Of a DNA stretch of 64,000 nucleotides, positions 23,461 through 34,692 are shown piece after piece (position 1 is the first letter of the stretch; each line of letters begins with the position of its first letter). The translations under genes were made by a program, and so were the position numbers. The notes under the pieces were generated by a model. It searched no databases, was not told the DNA's origin, and worked only from the letters and a program-made list of their open reading frames with translations. Location: contig JAREIK010002246.1 of the NCBI GenBank assembly GCA_029783825.1, positions 317,501-381,500 on the forward strand, in the 5' to 3' direction. Source of the DNA: Sapria himalayana. Taxonomy: Eukaryota > Streptophyta > Magnoliopsida > Malpighiales > Rafflesiaceae.

Positions 23461-25095
23461 GTTGTGACTTTGTTATACTACATAATTTTATAAGTTAGAA
23501 CATGTCTTAAAAGCTCATTAATGATAATATCTCATCGACTAAGATCTACAAGTATGAATCATATAAGTAACAAAAAAGATATTCATCTAGATATCAATCT
23601 CATAGTGATTATATCAGTAGTTCAGTTATTCAATAATGATACAACCAAATTTTTGTAAAATAAATGCTAGGATTGTCAGACAACCTATTTTTAGCTTTAT
23701 GATTTATTCATTTAATCTATGTGATCTTGTTTAAGTCACTCAAATTATATAATGTTGGAAATAAAATGAAAGTTTGTGTTTTTTACAATGACTTCTTACT
23801 TTAACATCATAAAGGTTATTATCACCATTGAGCCTATCCCAATAGTGTTCCACTGATAGCTATCTCCTTGGTATATCACCACCAAGATATAAATTCATTT
23901 CTACTTGAAAAGCATTCACAATTCGATACCTTTTAGACAACTTCATGAACTACCCTTGATTGTTGCATTTATCCACACTCTTATTCTCCAGCCTCAAATG
24001 TCATAAAGGCCACATATTGATATGGTCTGTAAGTTTTTTAACTTTTTGTTACATAATTAATATATGTTTCCCTTTAGTTTCATGTCTAGGAATCATAAAA
24101 GTAAACGTAACTCACAAGGGTTGTTTCCACTTTGTGGGTCACAACATACTTATGCATATCTCGAGGATTGCTTATCACCAAACTTTTTGATGATAATGTG
24201 ACTTTCATACTAAAGGTGAATCCCAATTGAGAACTAATTATTTCAATATGTGTATAATAAATTGGTATGTAAAAGTATTCACACTTTCGAATTCATAAGA
24301 ATTATACTTGTGATGATTAACATACCCAATTTTTAGGTTACAACGTATAGGGTTATCTTGTGCATCATAGTCAGAAAGACTATCACTTCCTTTCTACCAT
24401 ATGCATCAGTGAGCCTCATGGTTTACCTATCAAGGTCCACCATGACAATCTTGCAAAAAACTATTATTTTCAAAACCCTAATTTTAGTTTTATTTAATCA
24501 CCATCCATCAATATCTATACATAATATAAATCAAACACATTTATCATTAATAAAAAAACTAATTTATATCACATATCTCAATTTATACAAACCCTAGACT
24601 CATACTAATTTGACATAAGTTCCCAAATTCATCTCTAGAGGAGAGGGGTTTGAGAGACATGTCCCCAACTCTAGGAATTAACATTAATCTTGTGGCCCTT
24701 GCTTTCTAGTTTATTTCTTAGGAAGTGTGAAATTTTATTTTAGTATTTGGCAGTTGTTGTGGCTTTACTTATTGCATAAGGGAGAAGGAAAGAAAAATAA
24801 AAGGTTTCTAGAAATTTTTCTATCTTCTACTTTTATACTTGGGTGACCTTAAATTACTCTATGTAGGAAGTCACGGATTTCAAAAGAATGTTGCAATTTC
24901 AGCCTTTATCTCTTTAGTTTGAGGTCATGACTCTAGAAAATGACCACAAATTTGGTTTTCATCTTGATATTTATATAATACATAGTCACTACACTTGAAA
25001 TGATCATGATTTGAGCATAATACCTCTATAATACAGAGTTGTGGTGCTATGAAATGACCACGGCTTCATGCTATTGTTCTACTTTTCATCCATAA
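23461..25095 (-). mobile_element. LTR-element fragment, minus orientation (inverted arm B)
   Basis: The minus strand matches the plus strand of 29,584-31,260 over about 1.6 kb. Read on the minus strand it has a TATAAAAG box at 24,831-24,838, an LTR-like end (TATGTCA) at 24,611-24,617 and a weak tRNA-Met-like priming motif just after it, then internal sequence. I do not recognise a protein domain in the internal part. It is probably LTR plus internal DNA of a second retroelement family, distinct from the surrounding copia LTRs. Confidence 0.7.
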
Positions 25096-25372
25096 ATGGC
25101 TGTGATGCTAGGAAGTGGTTGTGGAGTTGTGATGACTAGAAATTTTTTTATATAGACAAAGTATTGTGCAGAGGCCACAATGTTGGAAAATGGTCTTTCT
25201 TAAGTGCCATGGGCTAAGAATGTCTTTCATATATTGGAAGTGACCACAACATTGAGAAATAGCCATGCCACAAATGTTTCCCTTCATATCTTTCAAATAT
25301 TTGTGGTGCTATAGATGGTCATGATTGACATTCTCTTCTCTCATATATTAGTTATCACAACATTGCTAGGAT
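25096..25372 (-). other. Segment between inverted arms A and B, probably LTR sequence
   Basis: On the minus strand this short stretch continues the style of the neighbouring LTR-like DNA, with repeated GTGGTCA and GTCATGAC-like words. Its alignment with 29,155-29,583 is too weak to be sure of. No gene is visible. Confidence 0.45.
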
Positions 25373-26002
25373 ACCACAACACTAGCAATTAGCTTGAGCA
25401 TACAAGTCACTAATATGCTTTCCTTTAAGGACAAGAGTCATGGCCTTGGAAATGGTTATACTCAAGCAATATCTTCTATAATATTTAATGTCCCAAAATT
25501 CACTACTTTAAATAATTGTCATGATTTTGATATGAGTAGTTGTGACTTTATAATTTTCTATAGCTCAAAATTCATGACTTTATAAAATAGATATTCCTCT
25601 GACTTGAGACCACTAAGTCATATTAAAGATAAAGTCATGACACTTGGACTTGGTTGTGACCTTGAGCACTTGTAGGGCACTTAGTTACTATGATAAAAAA
25701 TTAATATTAAAGCAATTTAAATTCTATGAATTAAGTATGGTTGGGACTTCATGATAATATCGCAACTACTAAGAATGTGTCAAACAATGAAAAAATTATG
25801 ATAATGAGTTGGTATGGTCATGACATACATGAATTCCTCCTATCAGTTACGTAGAGTTTTGACCAAGAATGAATGCCAAAACTATATGAACTCAGTGATC
25901 TATGCCTTCTACTAAATACCTCCAAAATTTTATGTATTTCATGACTATTAATTAAAACTCTCCAAATCACCAAAGTTGTGAAATTAACTCATATTATCTC
26001 TA
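25373..26002 (-). repeat. Inverted repeat arm A', minus orientation
   Basis: Reverse-complement partner of 22,721-23,348, about 630 bp. On the minus strand it lies directly upstream of the LTR-like segment ending near 24,611, so it may be the upstream part of that LTR. Its right edge is within a few bases of the hAT target duplication. Confidence 0.8.
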
Positions 26003-26701
26003 TTTCCATGGCACAAGGCATGACCCAAAATAGTCATGTCTGGCCCAGCAAGGCATGGTCCAAAATAGTGCCTATGCTAGGTTCATGCTGGCTTGAGGAA
26101 TGACTTGTGTCATGTTGGGATGGGGCCAACCATGCCTCATGTCAGGCTAGGCACAATCCATGTGCATGACTCATTAGAATGGTCAATAGGTACGGTGACC
26201 TGTGATCAGGCATGGGTCATGGGTCACAGGTCATGTGCTCATGGAATTGAGGTTTATTTTAAAAAATGAGTCCCATCAACACTCAGTAGGTGGCTAAGTC
26301 CTGATGATAGATGGACCTTATATTTTTATGTAATGGGAATCGACATAGAAAGTGGTAGGCCATGTCTGTCACTTCCCATGTCACCAAAAAATATTTTTAA
26401 TGTTTATGAATCTATTGCATCAGATTTCAATCCAATAGCTTTTTTCATATTCTCTTCCTCTCTTGTCTTTTCTCTCCTCTTCTAAGTTTTGTGATGTGAT
26501 ACTTTGTGTAATACTTAATATCATTATTTTAAAATTTAATTGGTGTTGGCCTAGTAAGTTTAGAAAAAAAAGTGGGGGAAAGTAGGCTACGATTGTTGGA
26601 TGTTACTCATAAAATTTATGTGGTTATGGTATATGATTTCTTTTATTTATTAGTTTGTGATATTTATTAGTTTTTCATAATTAGAAATATAAATAAAAAA
26701 T

Positions 26702-28632
26702 ATGGAAAATAGTAACTTTAATGATAATGAATTTGATGTAGATATGGATTTTAACAAAAACTAGACTAAAAGGTCAGAGGATGAAACTAGGTTCTCTTTA
26801 ATGACTTTAATCCATTTGCCTAAAAAACCTAAAACTAGGTGAACATCAATAGTATTGACTCACTTAAACATAATAAAAGCTAAAAATTCTAGAGAGGCCG
26901 AAGAAGAAACGACATAATATATAGTAAATATATATATAGGAGTACATATGGAACTATGCACCTTGAGAGGTATATCAATCAATATACCAAAATATGATGT
27001 ATTTAATCTCATGCAAACCTAATTAATTTGTGGGACATTTGAAGTTAGATCAAGTTTAGTTTCATTGACTCATTTCATTTACTATATTGACTTTGGGAGG
27101 AAATACATGACCAAATTAATTTTGATTATTAGTCTTCCGAATAGTTTTTTGGAGGAGCATAGGATAATTAGTATTACGCAGATCTACTTCTAGCTTGCTC
27201 ACTCTAAAATATTATTATTTAAAAAAATAATTAATAATTAATAAATTTAGTAAATATAGTGGAGAATGTCTGATATCTGTACTATTCATGATGATGCATC
27301 ATTTACATGTCTTATTGCCCACAATGTAGATTCAAAATCGAAGCTTAATAAAAAAATTTATTTTCTTTGAGATCATCATCCTCATGATGACCCTATCATA
27401 TATGAGTGTATGATTGGGATCTTTAAGAAATATAATTTTTAGAATAATATTTTTTATATTACATTCGATAATACTTTGAATAATGGAGTTTCCTCTAGTG
27501 TAAGTGAGAATAAAAGTTATTTCTCTCACATTATAAAAAATAAGAAAAATACAAAAATACCTTAGGATACCTAGTAGACAATAAAAACTTAGTTGTCTCT
27601 ATTTGTTAGCATCATAAAAAAATTCCAAATGAATATTAGATACCTTTAGAATTATACTTATTTGATCTTAGAGTCATGTATTAGCTACCGATATATGATA
27701 TCCAATTATATCAATAATAAGAGTGACGAACATATTATTGATGATATAGATCATGATATAGAAATTTCTTATATAAAAATTTTAAATTTTTTTTATGATA
27801 CGGCGAACATGAGTTCCTCCATGTACTCTCTCATCAATTATATTATACTTGGGTACATATACAATATAAGCATTATGTTTAGAAAGTATAGATGATACCC
27901 TATAAATAGAATCATGACTATTGAGATAGAAACTAAGTATATAACATACTAGTCCTCTATTCCAACTATGTAGTTCTTGGGCTACCTTTATGGATCCTAG
28001 GATTAAGATAGAAGGGTATAAAATCTACTCAGATATATATCCACATGCATGAACGATGGACCCAAGTAGAGAAACATAAATATTTTATTCATGAAAAATT
28101 AACTAATTTATTTACATTATGATACTAGGTATGGTAATTATCATGAGACTTTGAGTACAGACATGGGTACCATATTTAGAGATGATGACTTTTCCATTTA
28201 GTTAACTAGAAAAAAATAACTAGGTGGTCCATCGAATAGGAATGAGTTGTCTCGATATTTAGATACCAACTTAGATATTTTGAGTTGGTAGAAATCATAC
28301 AAATCCACCAATCCCATACTATCTAAGTTGATACATGAACTAATAACTACTTTAGTGTCTAGCATACCTTGGACTTTTTTTATTTGTAAACAATGTTATT
28401 TTAAATAGGAAATCTAGAATGAGACTAGATATCATAGAGACACTTGCATGCTTGAAGGATTATGAAGATTCAAGATTAGACATTTAGGATAAAGTAAAAT
28501 AGCTACAGATAGATGATGACTCATGGAATATCGAGGTTGAAAATATTAAGGCCACCACCAGCACTACCTTCAGATACATACATGATAATGATGATCTACA
28601 TCCCTGCTACTATACTATAGATATGGATTAAT
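26702..28632 (+). pseudogene. hAT (Ac/RICESLEEPER-type) transposase pseudogene
   Basis: Starting at an ATG at 26,702, the translation follows plant hAT transposases through frame changes. A YGTMHLERYINQY stretch near 26,955-26,990 fits the end of the BED zinc finger. FTCLIAHNVDSKSKLNKKI near 27,300-27,355, a DDPIIYECMIGIFKKY stretch and ITFDNTLNNG near 27,458-27,490 fit the RNase H-like catalytic core. GGPSNRNELSRYLDTNLDI followed by LSWW near 28,225-28,290, NPILSKL, and a degenerate RMRLDIIETLACLKDY segment fit the C-terminal hAT dimerisation domain. Numerous stops and frameshifts exclude function. Plants usually have about 600-700 residues, consistent with the span. Confidence 0.85.
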
Positions 28633-28639
28633 GACTTCT

Positions 28640-29145
28640 AATTTTGAATTATTTTTTTTTCATATAATATTTTGGATTGCTATTAGTCATGCTTCATCTT
28701 ATGTTAGATATTATATTATGAATTGTTTTTTTCATAAACTATTTTTATTTTTGAGTTATGCTGATTGAATGGCAATCAATTGTTTTAATTATTTAATTGA
28801 TTTTAATTCATTTCAATTTCTAATGCAATGTAAATATGTAATGCACTTTTTAATTATATTCTTTTAATTATAGAAATAATATTTTAAATAAATCAAATAT
28901 TAAACTTTTTAAAAATTTAAATTGAGCACATTTAGGTTTCCCATAACCTTTATGACCTGACATGACTTGGCATGACTCATAATTGAGATGGTATGACATG
29001 GCTTGATAGTACCCAACTAGGGCCAAACAGGTCATAATAGGCCAACTAATTTTGGATACCACGTCATGCCATCATGGCATTAGATCCATCTCGTGTCGTG
29101 CCATGCATAGTAGTCTGATTAGGCCACACCAAAATGGGTCCTACC
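28640..29145. other. hAT 3' subterminal region
   Basis: AT-rich sequence grades into a GC-richer terminus with repeated GGCATGAC, CATGCC and GTCATGCC-like words, as in Ac/Ds-type subterminal transposase-binding regions. No further gene is present. Confidence 0.6.
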
Positions 29146-29247
29146 TCCATGGCATGACCATTTTGACACATTTATATAAACTTTCAAAATACACAACAAT
29201 ATTCAGTAATTTGAATGCTAAATAGTTACAACCATTTCCTAGTATCA

Positions 29248-29389
29248 AAAAAAAAATAAAAAAAAATAAAAAAAAAATAAAAAAAAATAAAAAAAAATAA
29301 AAAAAAATAAAAAAAAATAAAAAAAAATAAAAAAAATAAAAAAAATAAAAAATAAAAAATAAAAAAATAAAAAAAAATAAAAAATAAAA
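29248..29389. mobile_element. A-rich insertion flanked by a 15-bp target duplication
   Basis: A tract of (A6-8 T)n about 142 bp long sits between two identical copies of CATTTCCTAGTATCA (29,233-29,247 and 29,390-29,404). This is the structure left by target-primed reverse transcription, with extreme 5' truncation so that only the poly(A)-derived tail was inserted. The T interruptions probably reflect later replication slippage. Confidence 0.75.
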
Positions 29390-29583
29390 CATTTCCTAGT
29401 ATCATATTCATGAATAGCCTACAAGAGGCATACTTAGTACCGTGACTATTTCTTAGTATTATAGTTATATAAAACTCAAAAAATATTTTGCTAATATTGT
29501 AGCTTTTATATAGTATCATGGATATATAATAAAATGAGAAGTCGTTCACCACTCAATGATCATTTCCCAATGTCATGGGTCTC

Positions 29584-31260
29584 TATGGATGAAAAAAGGA
29601 TAAAGACATTATCATTTTATAATATCATGACTTTGGGTTACATTGACATTATACCCTAGTCATGATCATTACCAACATCGTGACTTTGTGTTATTGAAAG
29701 ATCAAAATGCAATTTAAAGTTATAGCTATTTCCTTGAGTTGTCATCTCAAGTCAAAGATATGAAGGCCAAAGTTATAACATTCTTCTAGAAGTCATGACT
29801 TCCTACTTAGAATAATACAAAGTTACTTGAATATAAAAGTGTAAGATAAAGATATTCCAAAAGATATCGCATTTAACCCTACTTCTCTTTCATGCAACAA
29901 GCAAAGTCTCAACAACTACAAAAACCTAGGAATGAATTTTACTTTTCCTAGGGGTTCCAAAAGCAAGCAAGGAATTCAAGATTGATACTAATCCCTAGAG
30001 TTGGGGGCATTTCTCTCTGACTCCTCTTCTCTAGGGTGGGTTCAAGAATTTATATCAAACTAACATGGGTCTATGATTTTTTTAAATTCTGATTTATGAT
30101 GTGAATTTAGTTTTTTATTAATGAATGAATATTTTTGATTTATTTTATATTGTAGAAATTTGATAAATGGTAATTAAATATAACTTTAATTAGGATTTTG
30201 ATCATTAGTAGGTTTGTTCAAGATTTTCATGGTAGATGGTGAAAGGTAAATCATGAGGCTCACTCATGCATATAAGAGGAAAAAAGTGATAGCACTTCCA
30301 ACTACAATGCATAAGATAAACCTATATGCTAAAACTCATAACTTGGATATATTAATCATTGTAAGAATAATTTTTACAAAGCCTAAAGTACAGATATTTT
30401 CACCAGCCAATTCATCGTACACATCTTAAAAGAATTAGTTCTCGATTAGGATAGATGTTATATAGAATATTATTTCAAGGAGTTCATCTTTAGTATATGA
30501 GTCAAATCAACATCGAGGTAAATTGTGATAGGAAATTTTCAGAACATGCACAAGTATATTGTGACTCACAAGGTGGTGATAGCCCTTGTGAGTTACTTTT
30601 TTTGTATGATTCAAATAAGTGAAACTTTAGATAAATAAATATTAATTATATGAGTATAGTACTTATGAAGCCAAAAGTGAAAATACTTATAAACTATGTC
30701 AATCATTTGTCTTTATGATATTTTCAACCGAAGAATAAGAGTGTGCATATGAAGCAACCATAAATGTTATTAAATGAAGTTGCCTAAAAGTTATGAGATT
30801 GTGAATAACTCTTGAGAAGAGATGAATTATTGTCTCGATGGTGATATATTGAGGGGGGGGAAATATGAGAAGACCACCATTTGGATGGGTTCAATAGTAA
30901 CAACAACATTGTATGTCATTAGGAAAATAAGTCATTGCATTACCCACACCTTCATATTGTGTCCAACATAATATAATTAGAGTAACTTAAATATTATCAC
31001 ATAAATTAAATGAATAAATTATAGACCAAAGATTTCTAACACTCTAAGTATCCATTTTACTAAAAAATGGGATGTCTTTTCATTGAATAACTAATATGAT
31101 GATATAATCTTTATGAGATTGATATCTAGAAAAAAATCTATTTTACTATTTATATTACCCATGCACTTATGGATCTCAGTTGATGAGATAATCTCAATAA
31201 TGAAACTTTTTGGATATTGCCTATTTATAAAATTAGGCAACATAACAAAGTCATAATAAG
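29584..31260 (+). mobile_element. LTR-element fragment, plus orientation (inverted arm B')
   Basis: Matches the minus strand of 23,461-25,095 throughout, including TTCCTAGAGTTGGGG-like sequence near 29,990-30,006 and GAGGCTCACT near 30,259. It has a TATAAAAG box at 29,832-29,839 and an LTR-like end TATATCA at 30,051-30,057. From 30,060 on it is internal sequence; no known domain is recognisable, though a GACTCACAAGGTGGxGA-type stretch near 30,564 is conserved between the arms. The fragment ends about where the copia gag resumes. Confidence 0.7.
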
Positions 31261-31289
31261 TATCATCATTAGTAGTGGTATGATAGGAT

Positions 31290-31910
31290 TATTCTATGAG
31301 ATAATAATCTTAACCCCTATTGTATGAGAATATAAGAATGTAGAGTATCGAGAAATATTCAATGAACACTTTGTTTGTAAATAAAAGGATTGAAGAAAAA
31401 AGTGAGTAATTTGAAATCTCAAAGAAAAGAGGAAGAATATAGTGTGAATATGCTATAATTGAAATTCTAGAAGTGTGGTAAAGTTGGATAGTCCAAGAGG
31501 AATTTCTAGAACAAGCCAACTCAAGTGAAAACTTGCTTTGCAGACAAGCAACTATTTGGTGGAATTGTAGACTTTATTGATGTATGTGTTGCTCATGTAG
31601 GTGAGGACACATAATACATTGATACATATGCATCATATCACTTAACTCCTCATCAAAACTAGTTTAGTCAGTATTAGTCATATGATGAAAGAAAGGTAAC
31701 AATGAGAAATATCTCAATGATAAAGATATTTGGCCATGGAAAGGTTAAAATGAAGATGCATGATAGGTCTTTCAGTTTTTTTCTAGGGATAATGCACATT
31801 CTAGACTTTAGTAGAAATTTGACCTCTATAAGTATGATGACTACTGATAGTTTTAAATTGTACTATGATGACAAGGCGAGAAATAATGTGTAGGATTTTG
31901 TATATGTTAT
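31290..31910 (+). pseudogene. Copia gag zinc knuckle and protease/pre-integrase remnant
   Basis: After a Lys-rich stretch (GLKKKVSNLKSQRKEEEYS) the frame passes through a degenerate CCHC knuckle (KCGKVG then SKRNF) near 31,470-31,515. DTYASYHLTPHQN at 31,621-31,659 matches the copia protease-region motif DSACSYHMTPxxxWF. FGHGKVKMKMHDRSF and IMHILDFSRNLTSISMM (31,730-31,840) match the gag-pre-integrase domain (GxGxVxIKMxDG, LxHVPDLxRNLISV). Stops occur in all parts. An integrase core is not visible between 31.9 and 32.4 kb; that stretch has LTR-like GTCATGAC words and may be rearranged. Confidence 0.8.
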
Positions 31911-32420
31911 TGGAAAGCACTATAAAGACTCTTTCTAAAGGGTCCTTGATTTTTGAGGAGAAAGAAGATATAAAAAATAAGCAAGACATGAAAACAAGAA
32001 AGGAATGAGAATGAACAAGGAATGGAGAACAAGCTATCCATGGAGAAGAAAATCACTATAGTGTCATGACTGAGTTCAGAGTTGTGATATGGGAATAAGG
32101 TATCATGATCAAGTTTGGAGTCATGATGTGCAAATATGGTGTCATGACATGAAACCATGTTGAGACATCAGATAAGAGAGTGTAAGGGTCGAGAAGTTCT
32201 AGTAAGTTGCAACTTGAATTTCTTACTAAAGAAAGTAAGTCACAACATCTTTTTATTGACACATCACAAAATGAGTTGTAATATTTTCATATCATTGCAT
32301 CAGAAGTTGTGTCATGACTCCATTTCACTAATGGCATAGGTTCTCCTAATGAAGAGGATAAGTAGACAAAGTTTGTAGTCACTATTTAGGATGATGTAGT
32401 TGAGATAGTGCCAACATTAA
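31911..32420. other. Unassigned stretch in place of copia integrase
   Basis: The copia integrase core (HHCC and DDE) is expected here but is not recognisable, even allowing frame changes. Between 32,040 and 32,320 there are repeated GTCATGACAT/TCATGACTC words like those in the LTR U3. The region may be an internal deletion filled by LTR-like or rearranged sequence. Confidence 0.5.
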
Positions 32421-32429
32421 GAAGATCTA

Positions 32430-33500
32430 TATGAGTTAGAAACCCACCTCTACGGCATATTGATAGTGCATACAGTTCTCTTCATGACATAAGTGATGAG
32501 CTAAGCACTATAATTAAGGAAGAAGCCTATAGGGTGTAAAAGTAGTAGGAGCATGCAATGAAGGAAGAGTTATATTGCTAGAGAAGAATAGCACTCTTGT
32601 GAAGTTTCTCTCAAATTAGAAGGAAATTGGATGCAAGTGAGTGTTTAAATCAAAGATAAAGTTTAATGGAAAGATAAAGAAGTATAAGGCAAAGCTAGTT
32701 GAAAAAGGCTTCTCTCATTTTGAAGATATTGACTATGATGAGATTTAATACCAGTAGCAAATATATCTTCTATTCAGGTGGTATTGGTTGCTTCAACAAG
32801 ACATGATCTAGTAGTTAAGCAATTAGATGTGAAGATAACTTTTCTTTATGGAGACATGGCATGGGAGATCTATATGGTGAAATTGATCAAGTTCAAAGAA
32901 AAAAAAATGAAAGCATAGTGTATAAGATGGAAAAGTCATTTTATGGGCTAAAGTAGTCTTTAGGAATGTGGTATCAAAAATTTGATTCATATATCTAGCA
33001 GCTAGGGCTTAGTCGATGTGAGGTGGATCACTTTGTGCCCACAAAAATGATTATGTAAAAACAATATTATTTTGACCTTATATATTAATAGAATTACTAG
33101 CAGAGTAGTTTTGCATGATAGATCTCAGGGTAGCAAACTTAATACTAGGCATGCAAATTGCGAGATATCAAGAAAAGGAGGATGTTGTGTCTTGGGTAGA
33201 AGAAGGATGTGGAAGAAATACTTTGAAAGTACAACATATCCAAATGCAAGCAAGTGAGAACTCCTATGGTGACTAGGATGAGGCTGGTAGTTGGGTAGTG
33301 TCCTATTTAGCAGGATCAAGAAAAGATGTTTTTTGTTCCATATAATATTGTTGTTGGTTGTTTCATATATGTCATGGTATGTATGAGACACAATGTTTCA
33401 CATGTTTTAGGTGTAGTAAGCATATACATGTCCAACACTAAAGAAGTACATTGAAATTCCATCAAAAGGATACTTAAATATCTATGTGGAATCCTTTATT
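32430..33500 (+). pseudogene. Copia reverse transcriptase remnant
   Basis: Copia RT motifs appear in order across three frames: AMKEELYC near 32,557-32,580, a KxKxxxNGKIKKYKAKLVEKGFS stretch (32,655-32,720), DIDYDEI near 32,726-32,746, a degenerate LFMETW in place of the FLxGDL block near 32,840, KMEKSFYGLK near 32,925-32,955, and SRCEVDHFV near 33,011-33,040. The catalytic YVDD box is replaced by a YINR-like sequence near 33,082-33,093, so both key aspartates appear lost. Downstream, NLILGMQIARY (about 33,138-33,170) and VVSIYMSN (about 33,415-33,440) match the usual connection-domain motifs. Confidence 0.85.
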
Positions 33501-33539
33501 TTGTGTTGCAATTTGGTGGAAATAACAATGACTGAAAGA

Positions 33540-34015
33540 CTTTTGAAATTACTAGAGTTGTGGATATGACTAGAGTGGAGATGCAGATATTAGAAGATCA
33601 ATGATTAGGTAAGCATTCAACCTCTATGGTGGATATGTGAACTAGTTGACCAATAGGTAGGTTGTGATTGTCCTTTCATCCACTAAGGCATAATACACGG
33701 CTCTTACTCATATAAATAAGGAAGTTTCCTAGAAAAGAAGACTATGTGTACATGATGATTTCAAGTAGAATGAACTGGGGCTTATATGTGATAGGAAAAG
33801 TCTTATTCATTTAGCAAAAAATTCAGCACTTCATGCTAAAACAAATCATATTAATATTCAATATTATTATATTAGAGAGCAAGTTGATGAAAGACTAATT
33901 TGGCTAAAAAAAGTTGATACGAAGAATAACCATGTTGATTACTTGATAATGATAGTGGGTGTAGAAAACTTCTTTTGGTATAGAGCTAAGATGATGAAGA
34001 AGAAGTAGTACCCAC
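33540..34015 (+). pseudogene. Copia RNase H remnant
   Basis: A CDRKSLIHLAKNSALHAKT stretch at about 33,789-33,846 followed by HINIQYYYIREQV matches the C-terminal RNase H of copia Pol (CDSxSAIxLxKNPxxHxRTKHIDxxYHFIR). The upstream strand with the first catalytic aspartate is broken. After the frame ends, a purine-rich run (33,987-34,007) near the right LTR is a candidate polypurine tract, though about 25 bp separate it from the LTR. Confidence 0.8.
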
Positions 34016-34032
34016 TAGGTGAGATAATATTA

Positions 34033-34692
34033 TGATTAGAGCAAATTTTGAAGCTACAATATGTGTTTGGTGTCACAACTTAAATTATGAGTCATATCCT
34101 AAATGAAGTCAAAACCATAATAGTGATGTTATGACTTGAATGACTAGAAGTCTTTGAGTTTGGTGTCATAACTAGAATTATGAAGTGACAACCTCAATTA
34201 TGAAGTTGTGACTTGGGTGGGGTCAAAATTATGAATTCATTTACATGACCATGATAAGGTTATGACCTCAATTATGAAGTCATGACTTGAATGAAGTCAA
34301 GACTTGAAAGGAGTTGTAACTTGTCTTTTATTGTTACGACTAGAAGACTCAAGGGTTCATATCATGACCTTATTCTTTTGTGCTATGACATGAATAAAGT
34401 CATGACATGGGAACATGATGTCGCAATTTAGGGTTATAAAGAAGTTTTTTTTGTTTTAGTATTAAAGCTTTTTAAATGTAATAGTAGTGATGAGTGTTTC
34501 TCAAAGTTATTAAAATTTTAGTGAACATTTTCTTTTTATCAACCATGCATGTTCTTTCTTATCTCCTTATATGTTTCTCTTATGTTTTGTGTGTATTTCA
34601 TTTTTGAGAGTTATCTTCCCCCTTCTCAAGATCCAAAATCATTATCTATCAGACTCTTGTATTTGCTATTGAAGGCAATTTATGTCATATCA
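34033..34692 (+). repeat. Right (3') LTR of the copia element
   Basis: Starts with TGATTAGAG and aligns with 21,636-22,330. Conserved blocks are AATATGTGTTTGGTGTCACAACTT-like sequence near 34,060-34,080, GAAGTCATGACTTGAATG near 34,276 (compare 21,830), and the T-rich downstream part near 34,550-34,612. It probably ends in CA at 34,692. Confidence 0.8.

Larger units (their letters stand above)
26015..29145 (+). mobile_element. hAT transposon, about 3.1 kb
   Basis: A 9-bp identical stretch TCCATGGCA lies at both flanks (26,006-26,014 and 29,146-29,154) and contains an 8-bp target duplication, the size made by hAT transposases. The ends are imperfect inverted repeats (CAAGGCATGACCC left; reverse complement AGGTAGGACCC right). 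The subterminal regions are rich in GGCATG and CATGAC words, including a direct repeat of about 20 bp at 26,015 and 26,049. A broken hAT transposase gene fills the interior. The element sits inside the LTR-element complex and is therefore younger than it. Confidence 0.85.
21636..34692 (+). mobile_element. Ty1/copia LTR retrotransposon, interrupted
   Basis: Left and right LTRs of about 0.66-0.70 kb share sequence in order. Between them lie, on the plus strand, a primer-binding-site-like motif, gag, a zinc-knuckle/protease-like segment, RT and RNase H remnants, the copia order. About 8.6 kb of foreign DNA (22.7-31.27 kb) splits gag. Without it the element would be about 4.5 kb, normal for the superfamily. 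Every coding segment has stops and frameshifts. LTR divergence is high by eye, so insertion is old. Exact LTR ends are uncertain by tens of bases. Confidence 0.85.

Noticed and set aside
22721..26002. MULE-type transposon with about 630-bp terminal inverted repeats
   Set aside because: Arms A and A' could suggest one, but no MULE transposase or 9-bp duplication is visible and the interior is inverted LTR-element DNA, so nested LTR insertion explains it better.
27662..27895. 77-codon plus-strand frame as an independent gene
   Set aside because: It falls inside the hAT transposase pseudogene between recognised domains and is best seen as part of it.
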